Of a DNA stretch of 64,000 bases, positions 1 through 9,429 are shown piece by piece. The notes beneath the pieces were generated by a model, which was not told where the DNA came from, did not search any database, and worked only from the letters and a program-made list of their open reading frames with translations. A program made the position numbers and the translations under genes. How positions within the stretch are numbered: position 1 is the first letter of the stretch; every line of letters starts with the position of its first letter. This stretch comes from Lolium rigidum (lineage: Eukaryota > Streptophyta > Magnoliopsida > Poales > Poaceae): contig NC_061510.1 in assembly GCF_022539505.1 (NCBI RefSeq), positions 264,439,687 through 264,503,686 of the forward strand. Direction: 5' to 3'.

Positions 1-126
1 GTGTGAATCCTATTGGCTGGCCCGACCAATTGAGGTACTCGATAGTTGGTGGAGGTGATGTTACTACCATGTACACATGTCGAGATATTAGCTTCTGCAA
101 CCTACTCGAAGGTCTGCCCTTCTGTA

Positions 127-2597
127 TCATCGATACTGTTCCTCTTGTACTTGTGAAGTCGTCATTGTTGCTTGGAGCTGCCGCAATTTGCAACTAATAC
201 TGGTTCGCACTAGTAATTGCGGGTGGTGGTGGCAGAGGTACATCAACTTCGCTCCTTGGCCCTTGCACATACCCCCTATTTGCTGGTTCCACGTTTGTGC
301 TCTCCGTGTATCTTCGCAAAGCTTGGAAAGTTTGGCAGTCCTTCTGAAGATGTCCCGATGGTCTCCTTCCATCATTGTCAACGTAAAAATGCATCTGGCA
401 CGGCCCATTCAGCGGATCTTCGGGTGACATACTGTATGGCCTTGGAAATCTCGGCCGATTATTTTGTCTGCTGGAACTCGGTGCTTCTTTGTGATCATTG
501 CATTGATCACTGCACCTTTGGTAATCATCACGATGATTTCCTCCACTGTTTCCTCAGAAGCCAGCCGCTATTTGGCTGGGATCGTCTTAATCCGTGAAGT
601 TGCGAAAACGTCGTCTGTTTTGGTTGTTGTTTCATTACGATCTTCTTCGGGTGACCTATACCATTTGTTATGAATAGCATCTTCTCCATCAGCCTAGCGA
701 TTCGCTATTTCCATGAGGTCTGCTATTGTCCTGGGGTTGGACCTCCCCAACTCTTCAACTAAGTCTCTTCTTCGGATTCCTGCAACAAACGCGTCGATTG
801 CTCTTTTATCAGACACATGCTCACCCGAGTTTATTATGATGCTCCACCGCTGAATGTACATCCTCATTGATTCATCTAGCTTCCGCTGCAAGTCCTTAGT
901 TGCTCTATCGATGCTGGTTTCTTGCAAGTAGAACGGAATTTCCTCACAAACAAGTCCTTGAAAGTTTCCTAGCTATCGATGGATCCTTCCGGCAGCTTCT
1001 TCATCCAGGATCTTGCGGCTCCACTGAGGTGGACTTGAATGCTCTGCATAGCTGTTGTTCTGGTTCCGCCCATCAACTTCACTGTCTCCAGATTATTGAT
1101 TAACCAATCCTCTGGATCTTGCAGCCCGTCGACCTTTTTATAGTTGTCAGGTAACTTAAAGCTAGTAGGCACTCGAGTTTTGCGAACCCGTCGGGTAAAG
1201 CAAGGGAGTCCGCACAAGTCCTCATCACTATCTTCTGGTGTATATCGATGTTCACGTGTTCTGTTTTCACGACTCCTTTCCTCACGTCATCGGTCGACTC
1301 GAGCTTGAGCCACCGTGTTTTTGCGTCACCTTCTCTTGGAGCATCTCGCGCCACCACCACAGTGGGTCGGGGACTATTTTTCCTTGGACTATTCTTGTGT
1401 GTAGCACTTTCGGGTTGTGGTGCGACTTCTCTTCCTGCTATCGATGCGCCCATAATGCCGACTCCTGCCATAGCCATCTGGTACTGCGATGACCTGGGAT
1501 CTCCCTGAGGTGGTTTGGATGCCATTAGGAATGCATGTGTCACCATATATCCTGCCTCTGGTGTTTTCGGGATAATATGCCCTCTCGTGTATATTGACAT
1601 AAAGGACATGTCGAGGTCTTGAATCAGGTTTTCTTGATCTTGCTCGAGTATTCCTGCCAGTCGAGATCTTGCTTGTGTGCGGGCGTCCCTGTGACTATCT
1701 CTTGAAGTCCTTGATTGTCGGCTCAGGTTGGCCCTGCGCTCGCTTGATGCATCAGCTGCAACTTTTCTTTTGTCAAGTTCTTGTTGCATCTTTTCTAAAT
1801 CACGTCTGGAGCGAGCGAGCATGTACTGATATGCTTGTAGTGCTTGTGGCGTGGCCTGTGTGGTCATTGGCTCCGCGCCACTCATGGCTCTTGCGGCTAT
1901 GTCCCACGCCTCCTGAGGTAGCTGTAATTTTTCTCGCGGCGCAGTTCCGATGTACTTGTTGCCAGTTCGGCGCGTGAGATCTGCGAGATCGACGTAGGGG
2001 TTGCCCAAATCGTCGAAAGCCTCAGACTATTCATCCGCTTGATGACTTGCTCCCGCAATTACACAGATCTGATGATATTTTGCGGTTGTATTTTCGTCAT
2101 CCTCAGGGTCGGTGACACCATCGTATAGATCGGAGAAGACCTCCCTACTAGCAGTAGAGTTGTTGGTGAAGTCGAAGTTGGTGAAGCCGAGGTTGTCGAA
2201 GCTTTCAGAGTCGCTGTCCAGATCGGTTTTCGTGAACGACCTGAAAGTCATGTCATCGAACAGATCAGCGAGTGCCCCACCGTCAGCGGGCTAGGTGAAG
2301 CGTGTCGACGAAACTTCCTCGTCTCCTGATCCGAAAGATGCTGTTGACGATCCCGAGAAATCGGACTCGACCGCTAACGGTCCCGAAAAAATAGGTGCCG
2401 CGAGACGATGCGATCCTTCTTTCCCGACGAGGAAGCGGAAGCTCCCGAACGTCATTTCCGTCGACTCCTCCAGATCGGCATATGCATGCAAACGGGCGGG
2501 GGGGGGGGTGAGGAAAAAAATCGGCGAGATCAAGTTGTACTCGTTTACCTCCGTCCATCGCGTTGCTTGATGTTGACGACGATGTCGACGATGCCAT
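127..2597 (-). pseudogene. gag: gag polyprotein (Ty3/Gypsy, decayed)
   Basis: Structural capsid precursor of the retrotransposon. The likely start is the ATG at 2597 (MASSTSSSTSSNAMDGG), about 30 bases inside the primer binding site. The frame is lost at an 11-G run near 2500, resumes in 2251-2027 (TDPEDDENTTAKYHQICV), hits a TAG, and continues in 2008-1100 with coiled-coil-rich sequence. The retrotransposon-gag domain lies in 1217-694 in two frames (LSGAARSWMKKLPEGSIDS, then MYIQRWSIIINSGEHVSDK). The C-terminal end at about 430-194 holds a degenerate knuckle-like segment (GHLQKDCQTFQAL). With at least four breaks it cannot encode a functional Gag. Confidence 0.8.
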
Positions 2598-2643
2598 CGA
2601 GATCAGGACCTTGCGACCTCCAATTCCCACAGACGGCGCCAAT

Positions 2644-2989
2644 TGACGAGGGATTAACTCATCAATGCCTATAGATTGTAAACTTATGGTTTCGTAAAAA
2701 GTAGAGGGCAAGTAGATCTCGAAGATTCAGCCGACAAAGGTGTTCGACTCAAAGTTATGGTGGTTCCGGTGGCAAAGATTCGATCCCTCGTTTCTCCCTT
2801 GGCTCCCTTTATATAGGAAGTGGAGCCGAGGCCTTTCGTATCATAGTAGTTACAAACTACCCGAGGGCGTATTGGGCCTTTCCTATTTTGATAAAATATT
2901 CCTACTTCAACTCTACTTTTCCTTATCGGAAGATGTCTGGGCTTCTGGGTTGATCAAAATTCAGGTGTAGGTTTAGACCAAGACGCACA
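2644..2989 (-). repeat. 5' LTR of the Tat-type element, with adjacent primer binding site
   Basis: Read on the minus strand, the LTR ends in CCTCGTCA and is followed directly by ATTGGCGCCGTCTGTGGG (about 2625-2643), the primer binding site and spacer common in grass Gypsy elements. On the plus strand it starts TGACGAGG at 2644. The outer boundary near 2989 (GACGCACA) is a guess from the expected TG...CA ends, because no second LTR or target duplication is in view. A TATA-like block (CTCCCTTTATATAGG, plus strand near 2805) reads CCTATATAAAGGGAG on the element strand and fits an LTR promoter. Confidence 0.6.
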
Positions 2990-3587
2990 CGGACGGAGCC
3001 AGGGGGTGTCAGCCAGGGCCGTGCCCCCCCCCCCCTAACAATGGAAATTTTGTTAAGATGCCCCTATACATTATGTAAAAAATGTAGAATATTCTCCAAA
3101 TTACCCATATGACGCCCTCTATGTAAAAGAAATGCTCAGTTGCCCCCCTTGTAGATAACTAGGAAAAATACACGTGCATTGCATCGGGGGAAGAAAAAAG
3201 CTATTACTCAAGGACGGGTACTTTTAGTAAATGCATATTCCTAAACACCTATAATTTTAGTTTGGTACGAAGAAAAAAAATTCATCTAAGTTACCTAAGT
3301 TTCTAGAACAACAAAATATAGAATAGCTACAATTAAAAATTAAAGGCCATGACAAATATCTTGAAGATGCCAGAGTAGACGAAAGACATAATCTGGACAG
3401 GTTTAGACTGCAGATAGAAGAACATCATTCCTTATGAAATCACACAAATATTTAATTTCCCCATCTTCTCCAATCAAGCATTTGTTGGATCATTATTTGC
3501 AAATATAAATGACTACATATTATATTGTGCATACGGGAACCAGAATAATAAAATTATAGAGCTGTGAATAAATATGAATAATATACT
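2990..3587. other. gene-free spacer with a possible Helitron 3' end
   Basis: No gene is visible. The stretch starts with a 12-C run (3024-3035) and AT-rich sequence. At 3158-3162 the plus strand reads ACTAG followed by GAAAAATACACGTGCATTGC; on the minus strand this is a GCAATGCACGTG block, a T-rich spacer and CTAG followed by T, the layout of grass Helitron 3' ends. No matching 5' TC end was found, so this is only suggestive. Confidence 0.3.
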
Positions 3588-3730
3588 ACTACCTCCATCC
3601 CAGTTCATAGGGCTTGCGCGAATTCCTATATTCTCAATTTAGCAAACATACTATATTATTTGTACAACACATAAATTATATCATTAGAAAGTAGAACAAC
3701 TAAACTTTCTAATGATATATCTTTACTATT

Positions 3731-3784
3731 AAATTGCAATAGGTGGTGACTGGTGTCAAATTGCAATAGGTGGTGACTGGTGTT
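3731..3784. repeat. 27-bp tandem duplication near the Helitron 5' end
   Basis: Two adjacent 27-bp units beginning AAATTGCAATAGGTGGTGAC (3731-3757 and 3758-3784) are nearly identical. They lie 11 bases inside the Helitron start. Confidence 0.9.
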
Positions 3785-3939
3785 ACAAACGGGCCAAATT
3801 TTTTTCTCTAGGCCAAACATCTTTTGGAAATCTTAGGCCCAATATCTCTAAATCGGCCATGTATCTGAGATCTGAGAGCACAGCTCAAACTAACACCGAC
3901 AATGACTGTCAGCCTCGACAATGACACGCCAAGAAAACC

Positions 3940-4124
3940 GGATCGCTGATTCCTGCCGCACGAGTCGTATGATGGGGAGTACAATCCGGATCAAATTTCC
4001 AGCATAGCTAGCTATCCTATATGTCGCGTCGCAGATTTTCCTATGCTGGATCGCTGATTTCCTGGCGCCCGAATCGTATGATGGTGAGTCCAATCTGGAT
4101 CAAATTTCTAGCATGGCTAGCTAT
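3940..4124. repeat. direct repeat, two copies of about 76 bp
   Basis: The segment starting GGATCGCTGATT and ending CATAGCTAGCTAT occurs at 3940-4015 and again, diverged, at 4048-4124 (ending CATGGCTAGCTAT). Both contain CGTATGATGG and GGATCAAATTT. The second copy is followed by a TATA-like run (TATATATACTGTATATAG at 4150). Confidence 0.8.
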
Positions 4125-4379
4125 GGCTTTCTTGCACGCATCATGTTTCTATATATACTGTATATAGTGGCCCGGACGTTGAATCATCTAGCGGCCGGCC
4201 GGTCGAGCACACCAGCAGCCAAATACAAGGCGGCGGCGACGGGTGCCTGCACGGCGACAGGGAAGAGAAAGATCAGTCGATTAATGCCGGCGTGAAGCTT
4301 CAAAAAAAAATGCCGGCGTGAGGCTTCGGCCATGAGTTTGCCAAGAAAAGCAGCTATGCCTGTTGGAGCTCTTCGGCGT

Positions 4380-4850
4380 CGGGATTGTTGGCTGTTGCCG
4401 CTTCATTAGGCCGCCGTTATAGCCATCCCCACGTCCAGCTGACCACCGGCTCCGTCTCGTCGAGCAGCATATCCCTGTTGAAGAAATCGAGCCAGAACGC
4501 TCGCTCGATGGATTTTTGTCAGAGTTTTCAGTCGGGGTCCATGCAAGTTCGTGATTGGGACGAGGTAACGGCCCTCGGCTTCGATGGTCCTCCTCCAGCC
4601 CGGCCAGCAACACTAATATTTTCGTGATTAGTTTCTTTTCGAGATGAAGAACGAGAGCCACGACCAAAAGTGCAGAGAACGACGGGAAATCCAGCCACCA
4701 GTCGGCACCGTGCGGGAACTCCAGCAAGGTCGAAAACTCGAGGTTGTCTTCGCCTTGTCCAGCAGCAGGTGGGGCGGCCAACAGGTCAAGCAAGCATCAT
4801 AATCCATCATCAGGACCTCCACCTCGTGCTCTGCACCGGCGGGTTCTGCT
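4380..4850 (-). pseudogene. exon-like gene fragments captured by the Helitron
   Basis: On the minus strand, 4822-4670 reads as protein-like sequence in two overlapping frames (VEVLMMDYDACLTC, then GADWWLDFPSFSALLV), and a second GC-rich block near 4520-4430 reads FWLDFFNRDMLLDETEPVVS followed by WTWGWL and a stop. The acidic/tryptophan-rich wording and the gap between blocks look like exons of a plant gene, possibly the C-terminal part of a transcription factor, but I cannot name the family. Gene-fragment capture is common in Helitrons; here it is inferred, not shown. Confidence 0.35.
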
Positions 4851-5570
4851 AGAACAAAACTAGATACTACTATGTTGTTGTTGTTGGATCCGGGTGGCGA
4901 GTTGACTGCTTCTGCCTTTGCGGTGTAGAGGCCAATGATGATTCATGATTGGCACTGCTGCTCGGTGTTTGGATGTCGACTGAAAGGTGTGGTCTGTTGG
5001 CCTCCTATTGATTAGGAGGGCATCCTAATTGCATTGAATTTGTTTCAGTAGTAGTCAAAACATATAATAGGAGCATGTGACAGATTCAATTTGTTACGCA
5101 CTGACCAAACTGACGGTGGAGACGAGAGGTTGCATAAGAAACCAAAATTCATCAGCATCCTGCATAAGACAACTTGAAATCCCCAACAATCATATAGAAT
5201 CTTGCGTACTATTTGAGGGCACCAGCATTTACGTTTTCTAAACGAAAATGATTTTTTTTACTTTTGCTGATTTACTGATCTGGCTGTAAACACCAACATC
5301 AACAATTGAGGATATAGAGAAGTAATCTTCAATAAGCTATATGAAATTAGCAATACAGTGCCATGGTAAATTAAGAGGAAATAGAACAAGATGAGACGGC
5401 AGTAGCGACAAACCAGCATTTAGCTATATAAATATATATTCTTATCTATTTTTTTTCGCAGCAACGCGCGGGCATACGGCTAGTAATTTCTAATATACAT
5501 CTTATATTATTATTGTCAAATTTACGATATAGAAAAACGCGCAAGCCCTATGAAACGGGACGGAAGGAAT

Positions 5571-6296
5571 ACCTCCTCCCTAGGCCGCTGATTCAGGAAC
5601 AACTGTGTTCTCGGTAATCAAGGTGTGTAAATATGTGTGTGCTAGATGAAGCTTTACTATGTATTTTATCCGTGCTCTAGTTCTATTGTCCACGAAAGGC
5701 AGACCCGATTTTCTTCCTGAGCTTGTCCCTGCTATTGCTGCCTGCTCTGCCGTTAGCTCGGTATTACCGGGCTCTATGGCCACCGGATGATCCAAAGATG
5801 GAGTACACAAAAGAAACAAATCGAATCCGAAGAAAATTAACTGAACAAGCAAATTGACTCCTCCTCAAACTTCAACTGGAGCAGCCTTGGTTGAGCTGGA
5901 GCAGCCTCCCTCGACCACGCAAACACAGGCGGGTGGAGTCCAGCCTGAAACGCGTCGCAGCACCGGTGAGCAGGAGAGGTCGAGGCCGGTGAAGTCGTCT
6001 CACCCTTGTCACGACCACCCCACAACGACACGAGCCCGTCCTAAAGGCCGGAAAACACCGTCGAGCTCGAGCTGTGGCTGGAAGTTGCGTTCCGTGCGTC
6101 GTCCTCCATTCAGCTCTCCTCTCCAATTCCCGGGAAAAAGAGCTAGCTAGGCTGGCTGTAACGTACAGAACTACAGATCGATTCACTTGCTTCTGCTATA
6201 GAAGCAACTTTCGTGTAGTACTCTTGTAGGAGCCCATGAAGTAGCATCTCATGTCGTACGTCCAAGCTGCTGCTGCTGCTCGTGTTGGCCTACTCC
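5571..6296. other. unassigned DNA with weak gene-like reading frames (minus strand)
   Basis: Minus-strand frames at 5852-5580 (PVAIEPGNTELTAEQAAIAG) and 6031-5837 (AWSREAAPAQPRLLQLKF) have the composition of plant coding sequence but match no family I recognise and have no clear start, splice sites or promoter. They may be remnants of a gene interrupted by the Copia insertion at 6427, since similar minus-strand frames resume at 16660-16420. Confidence 0.25.
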
Positions 6297-6421
6297 CTCG
6301 CAATTCCTACTCATCCTCATCTCGTCGTAGTACTCGTTGTCGCTAGCCAGGCGAGCCGTCAGCAGCGTGGCCTTCTCGAGCACATCGACGACGTCATTGC
6401 CTAACTCCAATCCCTCGTGTC
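6297..6421. repeat. degenerate repeat unit flanking the Copia insertion, left copy
   Basis: The block containing CAATTCCTACTCATCCTC, CGAGCCGTCAGCAGCGTGG and TTCTCGAGCA is repeated at 16450-16550 and, more diverged, at 16550-16650 on the other side of the Copia element. Read on the minus strand it gives VVDVLEKATLLTARLATT, matching VVDLLEKATLLTARLATT in the right copy. Confidence 0.7.
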
Positions 6422-6426
6422 CTTGT

Positions 6427-7107
6427 TGTTAAGATAGGTCTAGTACTGCTTGGGTGCAATTGGCGCCCCACTAACTTTGCTCAGTTCCATGATATCTTGT
6501 CTAGCTTCTCGGGCTACCCCAGAAAGCTGTTGTGGTTCCTTTTCCTTGCCCAGTCTTGGGCGTTGTGGAATGTGCGAAATAAACTTGCTATTGAGAAGAA
6601 AACTATTGCTAACCCAGCTGACATCGTTTACAAAATCATCATTTTTTTGCAGCTGTGGAGCCTAAAATGCAAGTCAAGAGAAAAGGAGGGCCTAAACTGG
6701 ATGGTGTGCGAGCTAAGGGGGCTGTACGCGTCTCTCAGGCCAGCGACGTCTTGAAGGAGTAGCCCGTGCCATGGTGGGGTGCCTGGGACGGTCTGGCATG
6801 CATGAAGTCCTTCTCCTGGTTGTGTTTTACCTGTGTCCGTCTCCTTGTCTTGGTCACAAACTCTTTGTTATTCATGTGTGCGTTGGCGAAGCTGTGATGC
6901 CCAGCAGTATGTACCTAAACCTTGCTACCTTGTTGGCTTTATTAATTTAAAGTCGGGCAAATCCTTGCCTATTATCTAAAAAAAAAATATCCTGTATAGG
7001 AATACATCTGTCGTGTACGTGTATGATTGTACCTTGTACCTTGTATGCTGATCGGTATATAAAGGAGACACGTGAGGTTGTGCCCCACGAAACCCTAAAA
7101 CATAATT
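6427..7107 (+). repeat. 5' LTR of Copia element, split by a LINE
   Basis: LTR sequence occupies 6427-6445 and 6988-7107. The right part (TATCCTGTATAGGAATACAT onwards) matches the uninterrupted 3' LTR, and contains a TATA box (GGTATATAAAGGAG near 7053) ahead of the expected RNA start. Confidence 0.9.
6446..6987 (+). mobile_element. 5'-truncated LINE (non-LTR retrotransposon)
   Basis: This insert of about 542 bp interrupts the 5' LTR and ends in ten A residues (6978-6987). It encodes only the last part of LINE ORF2: 6497-6754 reads FLAQSWALWNVRNKLAIEKK and GLNWMVCELRGLYASLR then stop, typical of the C-terminal end of grass LINE reverse transcriptase proteins. The 3' UTR includes GGCTTTATTAATTTAAAGTC. 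5' truncation and the poly(A) tail fit target-primed reverse transcription. Target duplication is very short or absent. Confidence 0.85.
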
Positions 7108-7179
7108 TGGTATCAGAGCCTGATCAGCCCACCGCCGCCTCCCAACCCTAGCGCCACCGATCCAATCTCAGCCGCCGCC

Positions 7180-8229
7180 ATGACCAGCGCATCGCTGCCC
7201 CTCTCAACCAACGTCGGCGCCATCACCGTCCGCCTCGACCGCATCAACTACATGTTGTGGCGCGCCCTCACCCTCACCAACTTCTCCGGCGCTTCTCTTC
7301 ATGGGTACCTCGACGGCACCACGGCCGCACCAAGCAAAGCCCTCACCGAAGGGGAAGGTGCTGATGCCCGCGTCGTGGTCAACCCCGAATACCACCGGTG
7401 GTGGACACAAGATCAGAAGGTCCTTGGGCTCCTCCTCTCCTCGATGACGGAGGACATCGCGTGCCAGTTGCTCAGCTGCTCCACAGCCGCAGCGGCCTGG
7501 ACTGCTGTTCAGTCCATGTTCGGCACGCAGAACCGTGCCGGGGTTCGGCACATCAAGCGCCAGATCGAAGCGCTGAAGAAGCAGGACATGATGGCGGGCG
7601 AGTATATGCAGAAGGTGAAGGCACTTGCCGACGCCGTGGCCGCCGCCGGCTCTCCGCTCTCCAATGATGACATCATCGATTACATGCTCACTGGCCTCGA
7701 GCAAGCCTTCAACCCCATCGCCGCATCGCTCAACATGGCGATCGTACCGGTCACGCTGCCGTCCTTCTACTCCATGGTCCTGAACTATGAGGGGCTCCAA
7801 CAGGCGCAGCAAGCCGAGGGCGATGAGTGGACCTCGTCCGCGAACGCTGCGTCGCGTCCAGGTCAGACCAACCTTGGTCGATCATCTGGTGGCGCGCCGG
7901 GCGGCTATCAGCAGCAGCCCAACTACTAGCAGCAGCAAGATCGCCGCCCGTCAAGAGGCTCCACGGGCAACCAGCAGCAGTAGGATCAGCGCCGCGATGG
8001 CGGTGGCCAGGACCGACGCTGCGATGGTGGCGGCAATGGTCGCAATTAATGGAGGAGGCAATGGCGGCCGTCGCTGGCGCCCCAAGTGCCAAATCTGCAA
8101 GAATTGGGGACATGAGGCCTCGGAATGCCGCTACCGCTACGACGACAACTCTCGCTCCGGCAACACAGCATCGACCTCCTCCAACAACCCTCCGCACTGG
8201 ATCATGGACTCCGGTGCGAAGATCACCTG
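7180..8229 (+). pseudogene. gag: Copia gag with zinc knuckle and protease start
   Basis: The ATG at 7180 opens 249 codons with the UBN2-type Copia gag domain (INYMLWRALTLTNFSGASL, WWTQDQKVLGLLLSSM, MQKVKALADAVAAAGSPL). It stops at 7929 within a glutamine-rich linker, and a second stop follows near 7981. In another frame the zinc knuckle CQICKNWGHEASEC is present near 8090-8130, followed at 8200-8222 by the protease start (HWIMDSGA, aspartate in DSG), then a stop. Stops and a frameshift make this copy non-functional. Confidence 0.85.
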
Positions 8230-9429
8230 ACAAGTGATCTTGAGCGCCTTCACATGCATGAGCGCTATGGTGGGACGGACCAAGTGCAAGTGGCCAATGG
8301 TGCAGGTTTGTCTATTTCGCATATTGGTCATTCGAATTTAGCCGGTTCATCCCTTCAGCTTCGCAATATTCTTCATGTTCCAAACATTAGCAAGCATCTC
8401 TTATATGTCTATCGTCTTGTTTGCGATAATGACGTCTTTGTTGAATTTCACAAGTTCTTTTTCCTTGTTAAGGACAAGGCCACGAGGCAAACTCTTCTTC
8501 ACGGTAGAAGCCAGGATGGGTTGTATCCCATCCCGTTTAGCCGTGTGTCTTCATCATCTCGGCATGTGTCATCCAGCGTCAATATTACTCTGTCCCAGTG
8601 GCATCAGCGTCTCGGTCATCCTTCGAATAATATAGTCCAGTCTATTGTTAAGCAAAACGATCTTTTGTGTTCTTCCTCTAATCAAACTTTGGTTTGTGAT
8701 GCCTGTCAGCGTGCTAAAAGTCGACAATTACCTTATAAAGATTCTTATCGTGTTTCCACTGTTCCCCTTGAGTTGGTTCATTCTGATGTGTGGGGTCCTG
8801 CTATTGCTTCATCCGGTGGTTACAAATATTATGTTAGCTTTGTTGACGATTATTCTCGTTTTTGTTGGATCTACCTTCTTAAGCACAAGTCTGATGTTGA
8901 GCAGGTTTTCTATGCTTTTCAAGCACATGTCGAGCGTCTTTTGAACACAAAGATTAGGGATGTCCAATCTGACTGGGGTGGTGAATACCACAAACTTCAT
9001 CGCTATTTTCAGCGCACCGGGATCGCCCACCGTGTGTCTTGCCCACACACATCTCAGCAGAACGGTATCGTTGAACGAAAACACCGCCACTTGGTTGAGA
9101 CGGGGTTAGCTCTCTTGGCTCATTCGTCCCTTCCTCTTCGCTACTGGGACGAGGCGTTTCTCACTGCTTGCTACCTTATAAATCGCATGCCTACTCCTGT
9201 GTTGCATAAGGACACACCCTTCCATCGCCTTCCTGGCGTTCAGCCCGATTACACTTTCCTTCGCACCTTTGGTTGCGCCTGCTGAACTAGCTTGCGTAAG
9301 TATAATGCACGCAAGCTCGCTTTTCGATCCACTATGTGTGTTTTCCTCTGGTATAGTCCTATGCATAAGGGATATAAATGTATAGATCAGTCCACGGGAC
9401 GTATTTATATTTCCCGTGATGTCATTTTT
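8218..9429 (+). pseudogene. pol: Copia protease/integrase segment of pol
   Basis: Open in one frame to a stop at 9285. It contains the pre-integrase zinc domain (WHQRLGHPSNN ... CDACQRAKSRQLP) and the integrase core with D (LVHSDVWGP), D (VQSDWGGEY, where the usual sequence is SDNGGE) and E (QQNGIVERKHRH). After the stop the frame continues RKYNARKLAFRSTMCVFLWY and ISRDVIF, where the solo LTR at 9430 cuts it. It resumes at 14176 as DESVFPYSTPG, showing one original gene. Confidence 0.88.

Larger units (their letters stand above)
1..2989 (-). mobile_element. Tat-type Ty3/Gypsy retrotransposon, 5' part only (gag and 5' LTR)
   Basis: The minus strand carries, from right to left, an LTR, a primer binding site and a gag gene that runs off the start of the window. 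The gag contains blocks typical of grass Tat-lineage Gypsy elements (DPEDWLINNLETVKLMGG, AMQSIQVHLSGAARSW, RAIDAFVAGIRRRDLVEELG). The pol region and 3' LTR would lie left of position 1. The copy is decayed: several stops and a frameshift at a G-run near 2498-2508. The lineage call is from gag wording only, since no reverse transcriptase is visible. Confidence 0.8.
3720..5483 (+). mobile_element. non-autonomous Helitron inserted in the MITE
   Basis: The element begins with TC (TCTTTACTATTAAATTGC at 3720) after an A and ends with CTAG (5480-5483) before a T, so it sits in an AT dinucleotide without target duplication, the rule for Helitrons. The 3' end carries the GC-rich block GCAACGCGCGGGC followed by ATACGGCTAG, as in many grass Helitrons, though the hairpin is weak. 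Removing 3720-5483 restores continuous MITE sequence. No Rep/helicase is encoded in its 1,764 bp. It contains a 27-bp tandem duplication, a 110-bp-offset direct repeat and exon-like fragments on the minus strand. Confidence 0.75.
3588..5569. mobile_element. Stowaway/Mariner-like MITE split by a Helitron
   Basis: The left end (CTACCTCCATCCCAGTTCAT, then AGGGCTTGCGCG) and the reverse complement of the right end (ATTCCTTCCGTCCCGTTTCA, then TAGGGCTTGCGCG) are terminal inverted repeats of about 60 bases, flanked by TA as in Tc1/Mariner-type MITEs. The two arms are 3588-3719 and 5484-5569. Joined, they make a MITE of about 218 bp, a normal size for the group. Everything between is the Helitron described separately. 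Confidence 0.75.

Noticed and set aside
3024..3035. 12-C homopolymer as a functional site
   Set aside because: Simple homopolymer in non-coding DNA, best regarded as slippage or a sequencing-sensitive site.
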